In this document: positions 1 to 5,467 of the stretch, in pieces
Layout of the letters: each line of letters begins with the position of its first letter
How positions within the stretch are numbered: the first letter of the stretch is position 1
Origin: an uncultured Aquincola sp.
GTDB lineage: Bacteria > Pseudomonadota > Gammaproteobacteria > Burkholderiales > Burkholderiaceae
Reading direction: 5' to 3'
DNA: 5,467 nucleotides
Assembly (NCBI GenBank): GCA_937883885.1
Contig: CAKZXL010000442.1
Coordinates: 1-5,467 of the forward strand
The notes under the pieces: generated by a model
Seen by the model: only the letters and a program-made list of their open reading frames with translations
Told to the model about the DNA's origin: nothing
Database searches by the model: none
Program-made: the position numbers and the translations under genes

Positions 1-35
1 GCCTTGCCCACCCGAACCCAACCATCAAAGCCCAT
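1..35 (-). CDS. possible start of an unidentified gene, cut by the left edge
   Basis: An ATG on the minus strand (33-35) is preceded by GGAGG with a 4-nt spacer, a good Shine-Dalgarno, and opens a frame that leaves the window after eleven complete codons (M-G-F-D-G-W-V-R-V-G-K). It has the same direction as every other gene here. The fragment is too short to assign to a family. The frame also stays open upstream to another ATG at 135-137, itself preceded by GGAG. However, the codons between the two are poor in third-position G/C (AGA, TCT, GGA, TGT, CTT), unlike the neighbours, so the shorter start is preferred. This could be chance in a high-GC region; only the sequence to the left would settle it. 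Confidence 0.3.
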   Translation of the reverse strand, partial: MGFDGWVRVGK

Positions 36-161
36 GCAACCTCCAAGCGTCTTGCGCATACATCCCATCCGGGCGGCAAAGGCGGGTTCGTGGCCCGGGG
101 GTGCCTCACGGAAGGCGCGGATTCTAGGAGAAGGCATGCGCCCTCCCCGCAGCTTTTATGC

Positions 162-190
162 CCGGGCTTGTACGTACATGTTCGGCCCGG
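162..190 (-). other. inverted repeat downstream of ldcA
   Basis: A perfect 6-bp inverted repeat (CCGGGC at 162-167, GCCCGG at 185-190) encloses a 17-nt centre that contains the 10-base palindrome TGTACGTACA (169-178). It begins 8 nt past the ldcA stop codon. The position suits a transcription end, but no T-run follows on the minus strand, so a terminator role is a guess. A protein-binding site at the internal palindrome is equally possible. The rest of 36-198 shows nothing I can support. Confidence 0.25.
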
Positions 191-198
191 CGCTTGCG

Positions 199-1883
<1,685 letters not shown>

Positions 1884-3290
1884 CTATAGCTGAAAGCCCA
1901 CCCACAGCACCAAGCCCTCGCCCACGTCGCGCAGCAACCCGGCGCGGGCGGGCTGGCTGCGGTGGGCCAGCGCCCTCTCCTGCTCGAACCAACGCGCAAA
2001 GGCCTGCACCGCCGGTGCGTCATGAAAGGCCACCATCAGCTCGTAGTTGAGGAAGAGGCTGCGGCTGTCGATGTTGGCCGAGCCGGCCAGGGCCAGGGTT
2101 TCGTCCACCACCACCAGCTTGGCATGCAGCATGTGCGGCGCCAGCCAGATGCGCGCGCCGGCCGCGGCCAGCGTGCGCAGCGCGCGGCCGCGGGCGATGT
2201 CGGACATGCCGTGGTTGGAGCGCGCCGGCAGCAGCAGGTCCACCACCACGCCGCGGCGGGCGGCCAGGCACAGCGCGGCCAGCAGGGCGGCGTCGGGCAC
2301 GAAGTACGGCGTGACCATCAGCAGCCGCTCGCGCGCCCGGTAGGCGGCGGTCACCAGCATCGACTGCACGGTGTCGTCCACCTGGTCGGGGCCGGAAGCG
2401 ATGAGCTGCGCGCGTGGCAGCGGTGCCTCGCCGGGCAGCGGCGGCGGCAAGGCCTTGAGCGGGATGGCCGGCAGCCGCGGCTGGCCGCCGGCAAAGCGCC
2501 AGTCGTGGCGGAACAGCGCACCGGCCTGCAGCACCAGCGGGCCACGCAGGTCGAAGCTGAGGTCGTGCCAGGCCGGCTTGCCCGGCTCGCCGTCGAAGTA
2601 TTCGCAGGCCAGGTTGCGGCCGCCGCACCACAGCCGCTGGGTGGCGTGGCCGGCATCGGCGATCAGCAGCTTGCGGTGGTTGCGCAGGTTGGTGCGCCCG
2701 CGCAGCGGCGAATGCAGCGGCGGCACGAACTGCACCAGGTGGCCGCCGGCCGCCTTCAACGCACTGAGTTCGGGTCGGCCGCCCATCAGGGCGCCGAGGC
2801 CATCGACCATCAGCCGCACCGTCACGCCGGCGCGGGCGCGGGCGGCCAGCCGCTCCACCACCGCCTGGCCGAAGCTGTCGCGGCCGATGATGAAGGTGCA
2901 CAGCTCGATCGAGTGTTGCGCCCGGTCGATCACCTCCCACAACGCACCGCGGGCGGCATGGCCATCGGTGTGGATGGCCAGGTCCTGGTAGGGCGCGGCG
3001 GCGGGCTGGCGCAGGGCCAGCGCCGTCTGCTCGGCCCAGGTGGGCGCGTCGGCCGCCGGATGCAGCCCGCCCAGGCGCACCGCCCTCGCCCGCTTGCGCG
3101 AGCCGAAGATGAGGAAGGCCGGCAGCGCCACATAAGGCAGCAGCAGGATGAACAACACCCAGGCCACGGCCGCGGCCGGCTGGCGCCGCTGGCCCAGCAC
3201 ATGCGCGGTGATGACGTAGATCAGCAGCGCGATCGCGGTGACCAGCCCGTGCAGGCTGAGCCAGTGGGCCAAGGTGAGAACCGGCAGCAT
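1884..3290 (-). CDS. cls: cardiolipin synthase (ClsA-type, two HKD domains)
   Basis: A 468-residue membrane phospholipase-D-superfamily enzyme. Such synthases join two phosphatidylglycerol molecules, or a related donor pair, into cardiolipin at the inner membrane. Two hydrophobic segments (about residues 15-32 and 40-63) precede a basic SRKRAR stretch, as in ClsA, and the length is close to the 486 residues of E. coli ClsA. Both catalytic HxKx4D motifs are intact: NHRKLLIAD (His205, Lys207, Asp212), followed by GGRN, and LHAKLVVVD (His389, Lys391, Asp396), followed by GSANIDSRS. The start chosen is ATG 3288-3290, with GGAG 14 nt upstream, a rather long gap. A GTG at 3303-3305 would add five residues (473 in all) but has no Shine-Dalgarno at the right distance. 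It lies upstream of tadA on the same strand and may share its transcript. A general phospholipase D is the main alternative, but the two N-terminal helices favour a synthase. Confidence 0.88.
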   Translation of the reverse strand: MLPVLTLAHWLSLHGLVTAIALLIYVITAHVLGQRRQPAAAVAWVLFILLLPYVALPAFLIFGSRKRARAVRLGGLHPAADAPTWAEQTALALRQPAAAPYQDLAIHTDGHAARGALWEVIDRAQHSIELCTFIIGRDSFGQAVVERLAARARAGVTVRLMVDGLGALMGGRPELSALKAAGGHLVQFVPPLHSPLRGRTNLRNHRKLLIADAGHATQRLWCGGRNLACEYFDGEPGKPAWHDLSFDLRGPLVLQAGALFRHDWRFAGGQPRLPAIPLKALPPPLPGEAPLPRAQLIASGPDQVDDTVQSMLVTAAYRARERLLMVTPYFVPDAALLAALCLAARRGVVVDLLLPARSNHGMSDIARGRALRTLAAAGARIWLAPHMLHAKLVVVDETLALAGSANIDSRSLFLNYELMVAFHDAPAVQAFARWFEQERALAHRSQPARAGLLRDVGEGLVLWVGFQL

Positions 3291-3373
3291 CGGGGGAACA
3301 GGCACTCCGTGTGAGGGGATGCCGCAGGATAGCCGGCCCGGGCGAAACGCCCTGACGCCACGTGCCCCGCCCC

Positions 3374-3425
3374 GCCGGCCGAGCGCCGGGCCGCCCCAAG
3401 CCGACCGGCGACCCTCTCGGAGGGT
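3374..3425 (-). repeat. palindrome-rich intergenic element
   Basis: Two adjacent inverted repeats lie in the 153-168 nt gap between the EamA gene and cls. The first pairs 3374-3381 with 3402-3409 over 8 bp, with one C/A mismatch on plus that becomes a G-U wobble in the minus-strand RNA. The second is a perfect 6-bp stem, ACCCTC (3411-3416) with GAGGGT (3420-3425). Together with the hairpin at 3426-3448 they make about 75 bp of nearly continuous dyad symmetry. This is the pattern of a dispersed intergenic element or a complex 3' end; copy number elsewhere is unknown. The remainder of the gap, 3306-3373, must hold any cls promoter, but no convincing -35/-10 pair is visible. Confidence 0.35.
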
Positions 3426-3448
3426 GGCGTCACGCGAAGCGTGGCGCC
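3426..3448 (-). terminator. probable transcription end of the phosphonate gene set
   Basis: A strong hairpin with 10-bp arms (3426-3435 and 3439-3448) and a 3-nt loop (GAA on plus, UUC in the minus-strand RNA). One position is a T-G wobble on plus and an A/C mismatch in the minus-strand RNA. It starts 10 nt after the EamA stop codon. No T-run follows, so this is not a textbook intrinsic terminator; a Rho-assisted end or 3' stabilising stem is also possible. Placement after the last gene of a tight operon is the main argument. Confidence 0.45.
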
Positions 3449-3454
3449 GGGTGC
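3443..3454 (-). repeat. 12-base motif GCACCCGGCGCC, copy 2
   Basis: This copy is identical to the 12-mer at 1863-1874 and in the same orientation. It begins 4 nt after the EamA stop codon, and its GGCGCC end is the outer part of the 5' arm of the hairpin at 3426-3448. Confidence 0.4.
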
Positions 3455-3458
3455 ACCA

Positions 3459-4367
3459 TCAGCCGAGGCGCAGTGCCATGACGCCGCCTACGATGATCAC
3501 GGTACCGGCCGCGCGCTGCCAGCCGAAGGGCTCACGCAGCCACCAGGTGCCGATCAGCGCCGCGAACAGCACCGAGGTTTCGCGCACCGCCGCCACCACC
3601 GCCACCGGCGCGCGGGTCATGGCCCACAGCGCGATGCCGTAGCTGCCCAAGGAGGCCGCGGTGCCCAGCGCCGCCACCGGCCAGCGCGCGGCCATGTAGC
3701 GGCGCGCCTCGGCCAGCCGGTCGCGGCGCTGCCACATCACCAGCGCGAAGTAAGGCAGGCCGTCGAACAGGAACAGCGCCGCCACGTAGGCCACGGCGTT
3801 GCCGCTGGCACGCACGCCCCGGCCATCGACGAAGGTGTAGGCGGCGATGATGGCCGCATTGCACAAGGCCACCCGCACCGCCTTGCGGCGCTGCGCCTCC
3901 GAGCCCATGTGCCCGGCCCGCGCCAGGCCCAGCAGCACCACGCCGGTGCTCACCGTGAGCACCCCCGCCCAGGCCACGACGGACAGCGACTCACCGATCC
4001 ACAGCGGGCCGCCCAGCGCCACCAGCAGCGGCGCGCCGCCGCGCATCAGCGGGTAGGTCAGCCCCAGGTCGCCATGCCGGTAAGCGGAAGCCAGCGCCAG
4101 GTAGTAGCCGATGTGGATGAGCGTGGACAGCGCGATGTACGGCCAGGCCGCCGCAGCGGGCCAGCCCACCCCCAGCAGCAGCGGCACCGCGATCAGCGGC
4201 CCCAGCGCATGGATGAGTGCCGTGTCCAGCGACTTGTCGGTGCCCGACTTGATGAGCGCATTCCAGCTGGCATGCAGGGCCGCGCCGCACAGCACCGCGG
4301 CCAGCACGCCCCCGCTCAGCGCGCCACTGCTCAGCCCGCCCAGTGGCAGCCCGGCGGCCTCAGCCAC
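3459..4367 (-). CDS. EamA/DMT-family membrane protein, phosphonate-cluster type
   Basis: A 302-residue hydrophobic protein with ten predicted helices (roughly 20-40, 48-69, 74-94, 102-122, 129-147, 166-184, 191-211, 230-249, 254-274, 284-300), formed from two repeats of the EamA domain. Repeat features include HASWNALIKS near helix 1, YPLMRGGAPLL in the first half, and the matching AAVRETSVLFAALIG plus W-LREP in the second, typical of drug/metabolite transporters. It lies directly behind the PhnZ-like gene. The GTG start (4365-4367) overlaps that gene's stop region by 8 nt, with no clear Shine-Dalgarno, so translational coupling is likely; a later GTG at 4305-4307 is possible. A branch of this family occurs in phosphonate catabolism clusters as a putative permease (TIGR03340 as I recall). 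Substrate and direction cannot be read from the sequence; export or import of a phosphonate or amino acid is conjecture. Confidence 0.85.
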   Translation of the reverse strand: MAEAAGLPLGGLSSGALSGGVLAAVLCGAALHASWNALIKSGTDKSLDTALIHALGPLIAVPLLLGVGWPAAAAWPYIALSTLIHIGYYLALASAYRHGDLGLTYPLMRGGAPLLVALGGPLWIGESLSVVAWAGVLTVSTGVVLLGLARAGHMGSEAQRRKAVRVALCNAAIIAAYTFVDGRGVRASGNAVAYVAALFLFDGLPYFALVMWQRRDRLAEARRYMAARWPVAALGTAASLGSYGIALWAMTRAPVAVVAAVRETSVLFAALIGTWWLREPFGWQRAAGTVIIVGGVMALRLG

Positions 4368-4923
4368 CGGCGGCCAGGCGGCTGGCCCGCGCCACGTGCT
4401 GCGCGAGGTAGTGCTGCAGAGACGGTGTGGTCAGCTGCGGCGCCTTGGCCGCGTCGTCCCACAGCCGCAGTTGCACCGCGGCCTCGGCATGCGGCTGGGT
4501 GATGAAGTCGTGCGCCTGCTCGGCCGTGAACACGCCGCCCTGCAGCACCAGGCTGCGCTGCGAATCGCTGGACAGCGCCGCGTGGTAGCCCGGCCGGCTG
4601 GCACACAGGTAGCGCTTGGCATCCACATGCAGGCGGATGGCGTCCAGCACCCGGGGCCCGAACAGCGGCCGCAGGAAAGGCAAGGCGATGAACTGGTGCA
4701 GGTCGTCGATGCCGCGCAGCGTGGGCGTGGCGCCATGATCGCCCAGCAGGTGGCCCAGGTCGTGCAGCAGCGCGGCGGTCACCAGTTCATCATCCGCCCC
4801 GGCCTGCTCGGCCAGCCAGGCCGATTGCAGCGCATGTTCCAGCTGGGTCACCGGCTCGCCGGTGTACTGCTCGGCACCCCGTTGATCGAACAGCGTGGCG
4901 ATGTCTTGCAGGGTCAGGGCCAT
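4360..4923 (-). CDS. phnZ: PhnZ-like HD-domain diiron oxygenase (phosphonate C-P cleavage)
   Basis: A 187-residue HD-domain protein. PhnZ uses O2 and a mixed-valent diiron centre to split (R)-2-amino-1-hydroxyethylphosphonate into glycine and phosphate in the cytoplasm. Metal ligands expected for PhnZ are all present: His30, His54-Asp55 (in LLHDLGH), His76, His99 and Asp156 (in LWDD). Beyond the metal site, Tyr20 and Glu23 (in QYTGEPVTQLEH) match the pair that gates the PhnZ active site, Lys103 (in DAKRYL) matches the phosphonate-binding lysine, and His58 is kept. From memory these sit 4-5 residues ahead of the published PhnZ numbering (Tyr24, Glu27, His34, His58, Asp59, His62, His80, His104, Lys108, Asp161), a near-constant offset. 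ATG 4921-4923 begins 4 nt after the regulator's stop, with GAGG about 12 nt upstream. The family also matches the 'phosphonate operon HDIG protein' group (TIGR03276), whose members may act on related substrates, for example trimethylated ones (TmpB), so exact substrate is inferred. Confidence 0.85.
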   Translation of the reverse strand: MALTLQDIATLFDQRGAEQYTGEPVTQLEHALQSAWLAEQAGADDELVTAALLHDLGHLLGDHGATPTLRGIDDLHQFIALPFLRPLFGPRVLDAIRLHVDAKRYLCASRPGYHAALSSDSQRSLVLQGGVFTAEQAHDFITQPHAEAAVQLRLWDDAAKAPQLTTPSLQHYLAQHVARASRLAAGG

Positions 4924-4927
4924 GGCG

Positions 4928-5467
4928 TCAGGCCGCCTCGCTCTGGCGCTGCAGGTGGTTGTGCAGCGTGCGCTCGCGGCTGTTCATCACATGGCGGTAC
5001 ATGGCCTCACCCGCTGCTTCGGCATCGCCGGCGGCGATGGCCTTGACGATCTGCCGGTGCTCGCGCGCGAACATCAGCATGGACTCGGCGCTCAGGTTGT
5101 GGCGGCGGTGCAGGGTCAGCTCCTTGGTGAGCTTGCGGTAGGTGGCGGCCAGCTTCTGGTTGTCGGCCAGCACCAGCAGCCTGTCGTGGAACTGCAGGTT
5201 GGTGGCATGGAAGGCATCGGCATCGCCGGCCTTGGCCGCGCGGTCCATCTCGTCGGCCATGCGGCGCAGCTCGCGCACTTGGGCCGTGGCCAGCGTCTGG
5301 GCCAGCTTGCGGCCGATGGCCTGGTCCATCATCGCCCGCACCTCGAAGATCTCCAGCACCTCGTCGATCGGCAGGCTGCGCACGAACACGCCGCGGTTCT
5401 TCTCGGTGCGCACCAGGCCCGCTTCTTCCAGCCGGCGGAAGGCCTCGCGCAGCGGCCCGCGCGAGAC
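4928..5467 (-). CDS. GntR-family regulator with FCD domain, partial, phosphonate-cluster type
   Basis: The C-terminal 179 residues of a transcription regulator; its N-terminus lies beyond the right edge. The visible part opens inside the winged helix, with VSRGPLREAFRRLEEAGLV as recognition helix and wing followed by NRGVFV. An all-helical FCD ligand-binding domain follows from about visible residue 35. Likely FCD metal ligands are Asn90, His94 (in NLQFHDRL), His137 (in REHRQI) and His159 (in YRHV), the usual pattern for binding a small carboxylate or phosphonate-like effector through a metal. The GTG at 5411-5413 is only an internal valine, not the start, because the DNA-binding motif continues upstream of it. 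It ends 4 nt before the PhnZ-like gene, so it probably controls that operon and perhaps a divergent one. Burkholderia phosphonate clusters carry regulators of this kind (TIGR03338 as I recall); the effector is unknown. Confidence 0.85.
   Translation of the reverse strand, partial: VSRGPLREAFRRLEEAGLVRTEKNRGVFVRSLPIDEVLEIFEVRAMMDQAIGRKLAQTLATAQVRELRRMADEMDRAAKAGDADAFHATNLQFHDRLLVLADNQKLAATYRKLTKELTLHRRHNLSAESMLMFAREHRQIVKAIAAGDAEAAGEAMYRHVMNSRERTLHNHLQRQSEAA

Noticed and set aside
1962..3314. 450-residue plus-strand frame antisense to cls
   Set aside because: Composition is dominated by Gln, His, Arg, Ala and Gly, with no motifs, while the opposite strand carries two intact HKD motifs in a full-length synthase.
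3326..3331. TATCCT on minus as a -10 box for cls
   Set aside because: It lies at a plausible distance from the cls start, but no recognisable -35 element occurs 16-18 bases upstream, so a promoter cannot be supported.
3441..4502. 353-residue plus-strand frame antisense to the EamA gene
   Set aside because: It is a repetitive Gln/His/Arg-rich shadow of a clear ten-helix membrane protein.
4111..5046. 311-residue plus-strand frame across the phnZ-like gene and the regulator
   Set aside because: It runs across two well-supported genes on the other strand and has no recognisable domain.

Overview
This very GC-rich window reads as a Gram-negative chromosome, most likely a betaproteobacterium of the order Burkholderiales. 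That placement is inference: it rests on base composition, on the family types seen here, and on a phosphonate-type GntR regulator / HD-oxygenase / EamA trio of the sort known from that group. Every gene I can support lies on the minus strand, so the biological order runs from the right edge to the left. Long plus-strand open frames exist throughout, but they are antisense shadows with His/Gln/Arg/Ala-rich, family-less translations.

Right part (5467 to 3459): a three-gene set with almost no spacing. A GntR/FCD regulator, cut by the right edge, is followed after 4 nt by an HD-domain protein whose conserved residues match PhnZ, the diiron oxygenase that cleaves the C-P bond of 2-amino-1-hydroxyethylphosphonate. 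Its stop overlaps by 8 nt the GTG start of a ten-helix EamA/DMT membrane protein. This trio is typical of phosphonate (2-aminoethylphosphonate) catabolism clusters, so the window probably holds the downstream end of such a cluster, with further genes beyond the right edge. A palindrome-rich stretch (3374-3448) just after the EamA stop probably ends the unit.

Middle and left part (3305 to 199): a second run on the same strand. It encodes a ClsA-type cardiolipin synthase, then, after a 57-nt gap containing a hairpin, TadA (tRNA adenosine-34 deaminase), whose stop codon overlaps the start of an S66 LD-carboxypeptidase (ATGA). These are housekeeping functions: membrane lipid synthesis, tRNA wobble modification and murein recycling. 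The carboxypeptidase has an unusual histidine-rich N-terminus if its coupled start is correct.

Far left (1-198): intergenic sequence with one inverted repeat, and a possible start codon with a good Shine-Dalgarno at 33-35 (minus) for a gene leaving the window. Nothing here amounts to a clearly undescribed system. The most notable content is the PhnZ-type oxygenase cassette and a 12-base motif shared by two post-stop hairpins.
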